A stretch of DNA of 64,000 nt, taken from Flavobacteriaceae bacterium UBA3591. GTDB lineage: Bacteria; Bacteroidota; Bacteroidia; Flavobacteriales; Flavobacteriaceae. The stretch covers positions 213,096-277,095 of the forward strand of contig DFMO01000010.1 in the NCBI GenBank assembly GCA_002375695.1. The letters run 5' to 3'. The translations under genes and the position numbers were made by a program. Every line of letters starts with the position of its first letter. Position 1 is the first letter of the stretch. Below are positions 43,814 through 53,900 of the stretch, in pieces. A model generated the notes under the pieces. That model saw nothing but the letters and a program-made list of their open reading frames with translations. It made no database searches and was not told where the DNA came from.

Positions 43814-43840
43814 GGTGTCCCGAATTAACTTCGGGATACC
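43814..43840 (+). other. Hairpin between tuf and tRNA-Trp
   Basis: GGTGTCCCGAA (43814-43824) pairs with TTCGGGATACC (43830-43840), an 11-bp stem with one G-T pair and a 5-nt loop. The absence of a clear T-run suggests an RNA-processing or stability hairpin rather than a strong terminator. Confidence 0.6.
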
Positions 43841-43893
43841 TTGGCTTTTATAACGAGTTTTAGCATTATTAAATAAAGTGTTATTTCTCATAG

Positions 43894-43966
43894 ACGGGTT
43901 TAGCTCAGTTGGTAGAGCACTGGTCTCCAAAACCAGGTGTCGGGAGTTCGAGCCTCTCAACCCGTG
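43894..43966 (+). tRNA. tRNA-Trp (anticodon CCA)
   Basis: 73 nt with acceptor ACGGGTT/AACCCGT, discriminator G, anticodon stem CTGGT/ACCAG with loop CTCCAAA (anticodon CCA), and T-arm GAGTTCGAGCC. No encoded CCA. It lies immediately upstream of secE. Confidence 0.96.
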
Positions 43967-44031
43967 CAGAAGTACTGCAAGTGCAGCATCATCCCGCTCT
44001 TAGGGATTATCAAAATATTAATAGCGACGTC

Positions 44032-44220
44032 ATGGTAAACTATATTTCAGAATCGTACAAAGAATTAAAAAATCACGTTACGTGGCCAACTTGGGCAGAA
44101 GCGCAAAAACTAACTGTTATAGTTGCAGTTTTTTCGGTGCTTTTGGCATTGGCAATTTGGGGTGTAGATACCGTGTTTAGTAAAGTAGTTGGATTATATT
44201 TTGATTGGATCAAGTCGTAA
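44032..44220 (+). CDS. secE: Preprotein translocase subunit SecE
   Basis: This 62-residue single-span SecE has ELKNHVTWPTWAEAQKLT, the conserved amphipathic segment, followed by the membrane helix VIVAVFSVLLALAIWGVDTVF. It stabilises SecY in the inner-membrane translocon. The ATG at 44032 is chosen; a longer in-frame frame from 43909 runs through tRNA-Trp and is rejected. nusG starts 4 bp after the stop, the conserved secE-nusG pairing. Confidence 0.95.
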   Translation: MVNYISESYKELKNHVTWPTWAEAQKLTVIVAVFSVLLALAIWGVDTVFSKVVGLYFDWIKS

Positions 44221-44223
44221 GCA

Positions 44224-44778
44224 ATGACCGAAACAACAAAGACAAAAAAATGGTACGTAGTCCGTTCAGTTAGTGGACAGGAAAATAAAATCAAATCGTA
44301 TATCGAAACAGAGATAAAACGATTAGAGCTGGAAGACTATGTAGATCAAGTACTCGTACCAACCGAAAAAGTTATACAAATTCGCAACGGAAAAAAAGTA
44401 AACAAAGAACGCGTTTATTTTCCGGGCTACATTATGGTGCAAGCCAATCTGGGAGGTGAAATTCCTCACATCATTAAATCTATTAATGGTGTAATTGGTT
44501 TCTTAGGAGAAACTAAAGGCGGTGACCCTGTGCCACTTAGGCAATCTGAAGTAAACAGAATGTTAGGTAAGGTAGATGAACTTTCGGTTAAAGATGATAA
44601 TGTTAGCATTCCATACATTACGGGCGAGACTGTAAAAGTAATTGATGGACCATTTAATGGTTTTAATGGTACTGTAGAAAAAATAAACGAAGAAAAACGT
44701 AAGCTCGAGGTAATGGTGAAAATTTTCGGAAGAAAAACACCATTAGAATTGAGTTATATGCAAGTAGAAAAAGTTTAA
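44224..44778 (+). CDS. nusG: Transcription termination/antitermination factor NusG
   Basis: This 184-residue protein has the NusG N-terminal domain (KKWYVVRSVSGQENKIKSYIE, VYFPGYIMVQ) and the KOW motif region near the C-terminus (VKVIDGPFNGFNGTVEKINEEKRKLEV). It binds RNA polymerase and couples it to the ribosome or Rho. It follows secE directly and precedes rplK. Confidence 0.97.
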   Translation: MTETTKTKKWYVVRSVSGQENKIKSYIETEIKRLELEDYVDQVLVPTEKVIQIRNGKKVNKERVYFPGYIMVQANLGGEIPHIIKSINGVIGFLGETKGGDPVPLRQSEVNRMLGKVDELSVKDDNVSIPYITGETVKVIDGPFNGFNGTVEKINEEKRKLEVMVKIFGRKTPLELSYMQVEKV

Positions 44779-44842
44779 TTGTTACGCTTAATAGGTTTTT
44801 AAAGAGGCTTCCACTTTTGAAAAACCACATCAAAAATTAGAA

Positions 44843-45280
44843 ATGGCAAAAGAAATTAGTAAAGTAGTTAAGTTGCAAGTTCGCGGAGGTGCTGCTAACC
44901 CTTCACCACCAGTTGGACCTGCTCTTGGTGCTGCCGGTGTTAATATCATGGAGTTCTGTAAGCAATTTAATGCAAGAACTCAAGATAAGCAAGGAAAGGT
45001 ATTGCCAGTAGCGATCACAGTTTATAAGGACAAATCTTTTGATTTTGTTATTAAAACTCCACCCGCTGCCGTGCAAATACTCGAAGCTGCAAAAACAAAA
45101 AAAGGCTCCGGCGAACCACATGCAAAAAAGGTAGCCACGATCACATGGGACCAAGTAAAAGCGATTGCGGAAGATAAAATGCCCGATTTAAATGCTTTTA
45201 CAGTTGAGTCTGCTATGAAAATGGTAGCAGGAACAGCGCGTTCTATGGGAGTTAAAGTAAAAGGTGATGCACCTTTTTAA
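44843..45280 (+). CDS. rplK: 50S ribosomal protein L11
   Basis: This 145-residue uL11 carries VKLQVRGGAANPSPPVGPALGAAGVNIMEFCKQFNA, the conserved L11 N-terminus, and the C-terminal rRNA-binding domain. It binds the GTPase-associated region of 23S rRNA. It belongs to the secE-nusG-rplKAJL-rpoBC gene cluster. Confidence 0.98.
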   Translation: MAKEISKVVKLQVRGGAANPSPPVGPALGAAGVNIMEFCKQFNARTQDKQGKVLPVAITVYKDKSFDFVIKTPPAAVQILEAAKTKKGSGEPHAKKVATITWDQVKAIAEDKMPDLNAFTVESAMKMVAGTARSMGVKVKGDAPF

Positions 45281-45301
45281 TTTGAAAAAAGAATCTATAA
45301 A

Positions 45302-45997
45302 ATGGCACGATTAACTAAAAAGCAAAAGGAAGCTAAACTTAAAGTAGAGGATAGAACCTATACTGTAGCTGAAGCTTCTGCTTTAATAAAAGAAATCACC
45401 AACGTAAATTTTGATGCTTCTGTAGACCTAGCGGTAAGACTTAACGTGGACCCACGTAAAGCTAACCAAATGGTAAGAGGTGTTGTTACCCTTCCTCATG
45501 GAACAGGTAAAGATGTAAGGGTTTTAGCATTAGTTACTCCAGATAAGGAAGCTGAAGCTAAAGAAGCCGGTGCAGATTATGTTGGTCTTGATGAGTACCT
45601 CGATAAAATTAAAGGAGGTTGGACAGATGTTGACGTTATTGTAACTATGCCAAGTGTAATGGGTAAGTTAGGTCCTTTAGGACGTGTTTTAGGACCTCGT
45701 GGTCTTATGCCTAACCCAAAAACTGGTACGGTAACTATGGACGTTGCTAAAGCAGTTTCAGATGTAAAGGCTGGTAAAATCGATTTTAAAGTTGACAAAA
45801 CTGGTATTGTACACGCAGCAATAGGAAAAGCGTCTTTTGATGCCGAAAAAATTGCCGGAAACGCAAGAGAATTATTAACAACTCTCGTTAAACTTAAGCC
45901 ACAGGCTTCAAAAGGTGTATACATTAAGAGTATCTATATGTCTAGCACGATGAGCCCAGGAGTTGAAGTTGACACTAAAAGGTTTACTGAGCAGTAA
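45302..45997 (+). CDS. rplA: 50S ribosomal protein L1
   Basis: This 231-residue uL1 has DLAVRLNVDPRKANQMVRG, LPHGTGKDVRVL and GRVLGPRGLMPNPKTGTV. It binds 23S rRNA at the L1 stalk and represses its own operon in many bacteria. It is 21 bp after rplK. Confidence 0.98.
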   Translation: MARLTKKQKEAKLKVEDRTYTVAEASALIKEITNVNFDASVDLAVRLNVDPRKANQMVRGVVTLPHGTGKDVRVLALVTPDKEAEAKEAGADYVGLDEYLDKIKGGWTDVDVIVTMPSVMGKLGPLGRVLGPRGLMPNPKTGTVTMDVAKAVSDVKAGKIDFKVDKTGIVHAAIGKASFDAEKIAGNARELLTTLVKLKPQASKGVYIKSIYMSSTMSPGVEVDTKRFTEQ

Positions 45998-46009
45998 AAA
46001 CTCGATATT

Positions 46010-46531
46010 ATGACAAGAGAAGAAAAATCAATAGTAATAGAAACGTTGACTGCACAGTTGTCTGATAATGCTAACATTTACTTAGCAGATATTTCAGGCC
46101 TTAATGCAGGGCACACAACAAACTTACGTCGTGCGTGCTACAAAGCAGGTGTACAGTTAGCTGTTGTTAAGAACACATTGCTTAAAAAAGCAATGGAGAG
46201 TTCAGATAAAGACTTTGGTGAATTGACAGAAGTACTTAAAGGAAATACTTCTTTAATGTTTTCTGAAACAGGAAATGCACCTGCCAAAGTTATCAAAGAA
46301 TTCAGAAAAAAATCTGATAAGCCACTTTTAAAAGGAGCCTATATTCAAGAGTCAATTTACATTGGCGATAACCAATTGGATAGCTTGGCAGAACTTAAGT
46401 CTAAAGACGAGCTTGTTGGAGAAATTATCGGGTTATTACAATCACCAGCTAAAAATGTTATTTCTGCCCTTAAGAGTGGTGGTAGTACCATTGCGGGTAT
46501 TGTTAAGACCTTATCCGAAAAAGAAGGATAA
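46010..46531 (+). CDS. rplJ: 50S ribosomal protein L10
   Basis: This 173-residue uL10 has the N-terminal MTREEKSIVIETLTAQL and RRACYKAGVQLAVVKNTLLKKAM, and a C-terminal helix that binds L7/L12 dimers. It forms the base of the L12 stalk. It lies 12 bp after rplA. Confidence 0.97.
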   Translation: MTREEKSIVIETLTAQLSDNANIYLADISGLNAGHTTNLRRACYKAGVQLAVVKNTLLKKAMESSDKDFGELTEVLKGNTSLMFSETGNAPAKVIKEFRKKSDKPLLKGAYIQESIYIGDNQLDSLAELKSKDELVGEIIGLLQSPAKNVISALKSGGSTIAGIVKTLSEKEG

Positions 46532-46588
46532 AATTATTTTTAGCACTAATTTATTTATATAAACACAATTATTTTAAAAACGATAGAA

Positions 46589-46963
46589 ATGGCAGATTTA
46601 AAAGATTTCGCAGAACAATTAGTTAACTTAACAGTAAAAGAAGTTAATGAGTTAGCTACTATATTAAAAGACGAGTACGGTATTGAGCCTGCTGCTGCAG
46701 CTGTAGCTGTTGCTGCTGGTGGAGGTGCTGGTGCTGATGCTGCTGAAGAGCAATCAGAATTTACAGTAGTATTAAAAGCTGCTGGTGGTTCTAAATTAGC
46801 AGTTGTAAAACTAGTTAAAGAATTAACTGGTGCTGGTCTTAAAGAAGCAAAAGAATTAGTTGATAACGCTCCTTCACCTGTAAAAGAAGGTGTATCTAAG
46901 GATGAAGCAGAAGCTTTAAAAGCACAACTAGAAGAAGCTGGAGCTGAGGTTGAGCTTAAGTAA
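46589..46963 (+). CDS. rplL: 50S ribosomal protein L7/L12
   Basis: This 124-residue bL12 has an N-terminal dimerisation domain (DLKDFAEQLVNLTVKEVNELATIL), an Ala/Gly-rich hinge (AAAAVAVAAGGGAGADAA), and the C-terminal factor-binding domain (SKLAVVKLVKELTGAGLKEAKELV). It recruits translational GTPases. A hairpin in the following 135-bp gap may set the ratio of ribosomal protein to RNA polymerase expression. Confidence 0.98.
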   Translation: MADLKDFAEQLVNLTVKEVNELATILKDEYGIEPAAAAVAVAAGGGAGADAAEEQSEFTVVLKAAGGSKLAVVKLVKELTGAGLKEAKELVDNAPSPVKEGVSKDEAEALKAQLEEAGAEVELK

Positions 46964-46987
46964 GCTTTATTACGTTCCAAACCATAC

Positions 46988-47024
46988 GGTTTAGGTCTTA
47001 CGCACGCGCGGAAAGGCCTAAACC
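46988..47024 (+). other. rplL-rpoB intercistronic hairpin (possible attenuator)
   Basis: GGTTTAGG (46988-46995) pairs with CCTAAACC (47017-47024) around a 21-nt G/C-containing loop. It lies about 25 bp after rplL and 75 bp before rpoB. In enterobacteria this gap holds an attenuator and an RNase site. The same role here is inference, and no T-run supports full termination. Confidence 0.5.
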
Positions 47025-47098
47025 ATTTTGCGTATATAACGGTTAATACCTTTTTTATACGTTTTTCATTATTATTTTAATTAAAATTCCGTCCATAG

Positions 47099-50000
47099 AT
47101 GTCAGCAACGCAAACTGAAAGATTGAATTTTTCCTCTGTAAAAAACAAGCCGGATTATCCCGACTTTTTGGACATTCAGATTAAATCCTTTCAGGATTTT
47201 TTCCAGTTGGAAACCAAATCAGAAGAAAGAGGCCAAGAAGGATTATACAATACCTTTTTGGAAAATTTCCCGATTACCGATACACGCAATCAATTCGTTC
47301 TAGAGTTTTTAGACTATTTCGTAGATCCACCAAGATATTCAATTCAAGAATGTATAGAACGTGGACTTACCTATAGTGTGCCTCTTAAAGCGCGTTTAAA
47401 ATTGTACTGTACAGATGCCGAGCACGAAGATTTTGAAACAATCGTGCAGGACGTATATTTAGGTACTATCCCTTATATGACCCCAAGCGGAACTTTCTGC
47501 ATTAATGGGGCAGAACGTGTTGTTGTATCTCAACTTCACCGTTCGCCTGGTGTATTTTTTGGCCAGTCGTTTCACGCAAATGGAACTAAGCTTTACTCTG
47601 CTCGTGTAATTCCTTTTAAAGGTTCTTGGATTGAGTTTGCTACAGACATTAACAGCGTAATGTACGCTTACATTGACCGTAAGAAAAAATTACCTGTAAC
47701 TACTTTATTCCGTGCAATTGGGTTTGAAAGAGATAAAGATATTCTCGAAATCTTTGACCTTGCCGAGGAAGTTAAAGCCACTAAAACAGGGCTTAAAAAG
47801 TTTATTGGCCGTAAATTGGCTGCTCGTGTCTTAAAAACATGGCACGAAGATTTTGTTGATGAAGATACAGGAGAAGTTGTATCGATAGAGCGTAACGAAA
47901 TTATTTTAGATCGTGATACTGTACTTGAAAAAGAACATATAGACGAGATTATTGACTCTGGATCTAAAACCATTTTGTTGCATAAAGAGGATAATCTATT
48001 AGCAGATTATGCTATTATTCACAACACATTACAAAAAGACCCTACCAACTCTGAAAAAGAAGCGGTAGAACATATATATAGACAACTTCGTAACGCCGAA
48101 CCGCCAGATGAAGAAACTGCGCGTGGTATTATCCATAAGCTTTTCTTTAGTGACCAACGTTATAACCTTGGTGAGGTAGGTCGTTATAGAATGAATAAAA
48201 AATTAGGTCTTGATATACCTATGGATAAGCAAGTGCTTACCAAAGAGGATATCATTACCATAGTTAAATACTTAATAGAGTTAATTAACTCTAAAGCCGA
48301 AATTGATGATATTGATCACCTTAGTAACCGTCGTGTACGTACTGTAGGAGAACAATTATCACAACAATTTGGAGTTGGTCTTGCCCGTATGGCTCGTACC
48401 ATTAGAGAACGTATGAACGTTCGCGATAACGAAGTATTTACACCTATTGACTTAATTAACGCAAAGACACTTTCTTCGGTAATTAATTCATTCTTTGGTA
48501 CCAACCAGCTTTCGCAGTTTATGGACCAAACCAATCCGCTGGCAGAAATTACGCATAAGCGTCGACTTTCTGCATTAGGACCTGGTGGTTTATCGCGTGA
48601 AAGAGCAGGGTTCGAGGTTCGTGATGTTCACTATACACATTACGGTCGTCTTTGCCCTATTGAAACGCCAGAAGGACCAAACATTGGTCTTATTTCATCG
48701 CTATCTGTTTATGCAAAGGTGAATAACCTTGGGTTTATAGAAACACCTTATCGCAAAGTTACTGAAGGTAAAATTGACTTTAAAAACGATGCCATCTATC
48801 TTTCTGCTGAAGAAGAAGAAGACATGCACATTGCTCAGGCCAATATTCCTTTATCTGATAAAGGGGTAATTGAAGCCGAAAAAGTAATTGCACGTATGGA
48901 AGGCGATTTTCCGTTGGTAGACCCTACAGTATTAAATTATGCTGATGTTGCGCCAAACCAAATTGCATCTATTTCGGCATCGTTAATTCCATTCTTAGAG
49001 CACGATGATGCAAACCGTGCATTGATGGGATCGAATATGATGCGTCAAGCAGTACCGTTATTAATTGCAGATTCACCTATCGTAGGTACAGGTCTTGAAA
49101 GACAAGTAGCTTCAGACAGCCGTGTATTAATTAATGCCGAAGGAGATGGTGTAGTTGAATATGTAGACGCAAACGAAATTACTATTAAGTACGATCGTAC
49201 AGAAAACGAACGTAAAGTAAGTTTTGATTCTGACGAAAAAACATATCAATTAGTAAAATTCAGAAAGACAAACCAAAGTACTTCTATCAACCTTAAGCCT
49301 ATTGTTCGTAAAGGCGATAGAGTGAAAAAAGGACAAGTGCTTTGCCAAGGTTATGCAACCGAAAAAGGTGAATTGGCATTAGGAAGAAACATGAAAGTTG
49401 CCTTTATGCCTTGGAAAGGATATAACTTTGAGGATGCAATTGTAATTTCTGAAAAAGTAGTACGCGAAGATATTTTTACTTCAATACACATTGATGAATA
49501 TTCATTAGAAGTTAGAGATACCAAATTAGGTAATGAAGAATTAACTAATGATATTCCTAATGTTTCAGAAGAAGCAACAAAAGATCTTGATGAAAATGGA
49601 ATGATTAGAATTGGAGCCGAGGTAAAACCTGGCGATATTCTAATCGGGAAAATTACTCCAAAAGGAGAAAGTGACCCTACCCCAGAAGAAAAACTACTTC
49701 GTGCTATTTTTGGTGATAAAGCAGGAGATGTTAAAGATGCATCTTTAAAGGCTTCACCATCGCTACACGGGGTTGTTATCGAGAAAAAGCTGTTTGCTCG
49801 TGCGGTAAAAGATAAGCGCAAGCGTGCAAAAGATAAAGAAGACATAGCCGAATTAGAAGCAAAATACGAAGCTAAGTTTGTAGCGCTTCAAGATGTTTTG
49901 GTTGAAAAATTATTTGCTATTGTTGGTGGAAAAACTGCACAAGGCATTAGCAATGATCTTGGTGAAGTTGTTTTCCCAAAAGGTAAAAAGTTTACATTAA

Positions 50001-50911
50001 AAATGCTTCATTCTGTAGATGACTATACGCATCTAGTAGGTGGAACTTGGACAACCGATGAGGAGACAAATGAGTTGGTTGCCGATTTAATGCACAACTA
50101 TAAAATTAAAGAAAACGACCTTCAAGGAAACCTTCGACGTGAGAAGTTTACCATTTCTGTAGGAGATGAGTTACCTGCAGGAATTTTAAAACTAGCTAAA
50201 GTTTACATCGCTAAAAAACGTAAACTTAAAGTTGGTGATAAAATGGCGGGACGTCACGGTAACAAAGGTATTGTTGCTCGTATTGTTCGCGAAGAAGATA
50301 TGCCATTCTTAGAAGATGGGACACCAGTAGACATCGTGCTAAACCCACTAGGGGTACCATCGCGTATGAACATTGGGCAAATTTATGAAACTGTGCTTGG
50401 ATGGGCTGGACAAAAATTAGGACGTAAATACGCAACTCCAATTTTTGACGGTGCAACTATAGATCAAATCAATGAATTGACCGATGAGGCTGGTATTCCA
50501 AGATTTGGGCACACCTACCTATTCGATGGTGGAACTGGTAAGCGTTTTGATCAACCTGCAACCGTAGGTATAATCTATATGCTTAAACTAGGCCATATGG
50601 TAGACGATAAGATGCACGCACGTTCTATTGGACCATACTCACTTATTACACAACAACCACTTGGTGGTAAAGCACAGTTTGGTGGACAGCGTTTTGGTGA
50701 AATGGAAGTTTGGGCATTAGAAGCATATGGAGCATCTAGCACACTTAGAGAAATATTGACTGTTAAATCTGATGATGTTATAGGAAGGGCAAAAACCTAC
50801 GAGGCAATCGTTAAAGGTGAAACCATGCCAGAACCAGGATTACCAGAGTCTTTTAACGTACTTATGCACGAATTAAAAGGATTGGGTCTTGACATTAGAT
50901 TAGAAGAATAA
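47099..50911 (+). CDS. rpoB: RNA polymerase beta subunit
   Basis: This 1270-residue beta subunit contains GTFCINGAERVVVSQLHRSPGVFF and the rifampicin region at about residues 465-500 (FGTNQLSQFMDQTNPLAEITHKRRLSALG), where the Asp, His and Ser positions associated with resistance are wild-type. The Mg and template contact region GDKMAGRHGNKGIV and the C-terminal clamp sequence are intact. It forms half of the active site with RpoC. It follows the ribosomal protein genes and is followed after 88 bp by rpoC. Confidence 0.99.
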   Translation: MSATQTERLNFSSVKNKPDYPDFLDIQIKSFQDFFQLETKSEERGQEGLYNTFLENFPITDTRNQFVLEFLDYFVDPPRYSIQECIERGLTYSVPLKARLKLYCTDAEHEDFETIVQDVYLGTIPYMTPSGTFCINGAERVVVSQLHRSPGVFFGQSFHANGTKLYSARVIPFKGSWIEFATDINSVMYAYIDRKKKLPVTTLFRAIGFERDKDILEIFDLAEEVKATKTGLKKFIGRKLAARVLKTWHEDFVDEDTGEVVSIERNEIILDRDTVLEKEHIDEIIDSGSKTILLHKEDNLLADYAIIHNTLQKDPTNSEKEAVEHIYRQLRNAEPPDEETARGIIHKLFFSDQRYNLGEVGRYRMNKKLGLDIPMDKQVLTKEDIITIVKYLIELINSKAEIDDIDHLSNRRVRTVGEQLSQQFGVGLARMARTIRERMNVRDNEVFTPIDLINAKTLSSVINSFFGTNQLSQFMDQTNPLAEITHKRRLSALGPGGLSRERAGFEVRDVHYTHYGRLCPIETPEGPNIGLISSLSVYAKVNNLGFIETPYRKVTEGKIDFKNDAIYLSAEEEEDMHIAQANIPLSDKGVIEAEKVIARMEGDFPLVDPTVLNYADVAPNQIASISASLIPFLEHDDANRALMGSNMMRQAVPLLIADSPIVGTGLERQVASDSRVLINAEGDGVVEYVDANEITIKYDRTENERKVSFDSDEKTYQLVKFRKTNQSTSINLKPIVRKGDRVKKGQVLCQGYATEKGELALGRNMKVAFMPWKGYNFEDAIVISEKVVREDIFTSIHIDEYSLEVRDTKLGNEELTNDIPNVSEEATKDLDENGMIRIGAEVKPGDILIGKITPKGESDPTPEEKLLRAIFGDKAGDVKDASLKASPSLHGVVIEKKLFARAVKDKRKRAKDKEDIAELEAKYEAKFVALQDVLVEKLFAIVGGKTAQGISNDLGEVVFPKGKKFTLKMLHSVDDYTHLVGGTWTTDEETNELVADLMHNYKIKENDLQGNLRREKFTISVGDELPAGILKLAKVYIAKKRKLKVGDKMAGRHGNKGIVARIVREEDMPFLEDGTPVDIVLNPLGVPSRMNIGQIYETVLGWAGQKLGRKYATPIFDGATIDQINELTDEAGIPRFGHTYLFDGGTGKRFDQPATVGIIYMLKLGHMVDDKMHARSIGPYSLITQQPLGGKAQFGGQRFGEMEVWALEAYGASSTLREILTVKSDDVIGRAKTYEAIVKGETMPEPGLPESFNVLMHELKGLGLDIRLEE

Positions 50912-50915
50912 GAAT

Positions 50916-50933
50916 TTCCCGCGTAAGCGGGAA
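50916..50933. repeat. GNRA-loop mini-hairpin, copy 3 (rpoB-rpoC gap)
   Basis: TTCCCGC (50916-50922), loop GTAA, GCGGGAA (50927-50933). It is a perfect 7-bp stem with a GNRA loop, starting 5 bp after the rpoB stop. It matches the pattern at 41902 and 42053. Confidence 0.7.
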
Positions 50934-50949
50934 TCTCTTGATTCTCACC

Positions 50950-50978
50950 GAAATCAAGCTTTTTGATTTCAATCAAAA
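50950..50978. other. Mutually exclusive hairpins in the rpoB-rpoC gap
   Basis: GAAATCAA (50950-50957) can pair with TTGATTTC (50963-50970). Alternatively, TTTTGAT (50961-50967) can pair with ATCAAAA (50972-50978). The two structures share bases and cannot form together. Confidence 0.55.
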
Positions 50979-50999
50979 CAAACAAGTTTATTTTAAATC

Positions 51000-53900
51000 A
51001 TGATGAATAGAAATAAAGAAAACACAGTACAGAAATTCGACAAGATTTCTATTGGTTTGGCTTCTCCTGAATCTATTTTGGCAGAATCACGTGGCGAAGT
51101 TTTAAAGCCCGAAACAATCAACTACCGAACGCACAAACCAGAGCGTGACGGTCTTTTCTGTGAGCGTATTTTTGGTCCTGTAAAGGATTACGAATGTGCC
51201 TGTGGTAAATATAAAAGAATACGCTACAAAGGTATTGTTTGCGACCGTTGTGGTGTGGAAGTTACAGAGAAAAAAGTACGTCGTGACCGTGTAGGGCATA
51301 TTAATTTAGTTGTTCCTGTAGCACATATATGGTACTTCCGTAGCCTTCCAAACAAAATAGGATACCTTTTAGGATTGCCATCTAAAAAACTGGACATGAT
51401 TATTTACTACGAAAGATACGTAGTAATTCAACCAGGAATCGCAACCTATGAAGGTGGCGAGCCTGTTAAAAAGTTAGACTTCTTAACCGAAGAAGAATAC
51501 CTTGATATCTTAGATTCAATTCCGCAAGAAAATCAATATTTGGAAGATACCGATCCAAATAAATTTATTGCGAAAATGGGGGCAGAATGTTTAATTGAAC
51601 TATTGCAACGCATAGACTTAGACACCCTGTCTTACGACCTTCGCCACAAGGCAAATAACGAAACTTCAAAACAGCGTAAAACCGAAGCCTTAAAACGCCT
51701 TCAAGTTGTTGAAGCACTTCGCGATGCGAATAAAAATCGCGAAAACAAAGCCGAGTGGATGATAATGAAGGTAATTCCGGTTATTCCACCAGAATTACGC
51801 CCGTTAGTGCCACTAGATGGAGGACGTTTTGCTACTTCAGATTTAAATGATTTATACCGTCGCGTTATTATTCGTAACAATCGTTTAAAGCGATTGATGG
51901 AAATTAAAGCGCCAGAAGTAATTTTACGTAATGAGAAGCGTATGCTTCAAGAATCTGTAGATTCATTATTTGATAATACACGTAAATCTTCAGCTGTAAA
52001 AACAGACAGTAACCGTCCGTTAAAATCGCTTTCAGATTCGTTAAAAGGTAAGCAAGGACGTTTCCGTCAAAACTTACTAGGTAAGCGTGTAGATTATTCG
52101 GCACGTTCTGTAATTGTTGTTGGACCCGAATTGAAACTATTTGAGTGTGGTCTTCCAAAAGATATGGCAGCCGAGCTTTACAAGCCTTTTGTAATTCGTA
52201 AATTAATTGAAAGAGGTATTGTTAAGACAGTTAAATCTGCAAAGAAAATTATAGATAAAAAAGAACCTGTTGTTTGGGACATTTTAGAGAATGTGCTAAA
52301 AGGACACCCAGTTATGCTTAACCGGGCTCCTACATTACACAGGTTGGGTATTCAAGCTTTCCAGCCAAAACTTATTGAAGGAAAAGCTATCCAACTTCAC
52401 CCATTAGTATGTACTGCATTTAATGCCGATTTTGATGGTGACCAAATGGCGGTACACCTTCCATTAGGGCCAGAAGCTATTTTAGAATGCCAGTTATTAA
52501 TGCTTGCATCTCACAACATTTTGAATCCTGCAAATGGTTCGCCAGTAGCGGTACCTTCACAAGATATGGTTTTAGGTCTTTACTATATGACCAAGCTTAA
52601 AAAGACGATGGGCGATGTTGTGGTAAAAGGTGAAGGTCTTACTTTTTATTCTGCCGAAGAAGCTATTATCGCTTACAACGAAGGTAGAGTAGAGCTTAAC
52701 GCCGAAATTAAAATTCGCACTAAAGATTTTAATGAAAATGGTGAATTAGTTTACCAAATTATTACAACTACTTTAGGACGTGTTATTTTCAATGAAAAAG
52801 TACCAGAAGCAGCAGGATTTATCAATGAAGTACTAACCAAAAAATCACTTCGTGATATTATTGGTAAGATTTTAAAAGTTACTTCGGTACCTGTTACTTC
52901 GGCTTTCTTAGATGAGATTAAAACCTTAGGGTATAAGTTTGCATTTGAAGGGGGATTATCATTTAGTTTAGGTGATATTATTATTCCTTCAGAAAAGCAG
53001 TCTATGATTGATAATGCCAACGAACAAGTTGATGGTATTATTAATAGTTATAACATGGGGCTTATTACCAATAACGAACGTTACAACCAGGTAATTGATA
53101 TTTGGACGGCAACAAATGCCGAACTTACCGAGCTTTCTATGAAGCGTATACGCGAAGATCAACAAGGGTTTAACTCGGTGTATATGATGCTTGACTCGGG
53201 TGCGAGGGGTTCTAAGGAACAAATTCGCCAGTTAACAGGTATGCGTGGTTTGATGGCTAAGCCTAAAAAATCTAACTCTGGAGGAGGCGAAATTATTGAA
53301 AACCCAATTCTTTCTAACTTTAAAGAAGGTCTTTCAATTCTTGAGTATTTTATCTCTACGCACGGTGCGCGTAAGGGTCTTGCAGATACCGCTCTTAAAA
53401 CGGCAGATGCTGGATATTTAACGCGTAGATTGGTAGACGTTTCACAAGATGTAATTATCAATATTGAAGATTGTTATACACTTCGTGGAATAGAAGTTTC
53501 AGCATTAAAGAAAAACGAAGAAGTTGTAGAATCGCTTCGCGACCGTATAGTTGGGCGTACTGCACTTAACGATGTTGTAAACCCATTAACTAAGGAGCTT
53601 ATTGTAGCTTCGGGCGATCATATTACTGAAGAAATTGCCGATATTATTGCAGACTCGCCGCTTGAAAAAGTAGAAGTGCGATCAGCGCTTACTTGCGAAG
53701 CAAAACGAGGAATTTGTTCACAGTGTTACGGTCGTAACCTGGCTACCAACAAAATGGTGCAGCGCGGTGAAGCCGTGGGTGTAGTTGCCGCTCAATCTAT
53801 TGGTGAGCCTGGTACACAGCTTACACTTCGTACCTTCCACGTGGGTGGTATTGCTGGTAACATTTCAGAAGATAACAAGTTAGTAGTAAGATTTGACGGT

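Noticed and set aside
43909..44031. N-terminal extension of secE running through tRNA-Trp
   Set aside because: The extra 41 codons are tRNA sequence and its spacer; the family N-terminus starts at 44032.
46555..46980. Minus-strand 141-codon frame opposite rplL
   Set aside because: It is a shadow of the alanine-rich, codon-biased rplL gene and has no recognisable domain.
49351..49845. Minus-strand 164-codon frame inside rpoB
   Set aside because: It lies wholly opposite highly conserved rpoB coding sequence and is low-complexity (Ser/Phe-rich).
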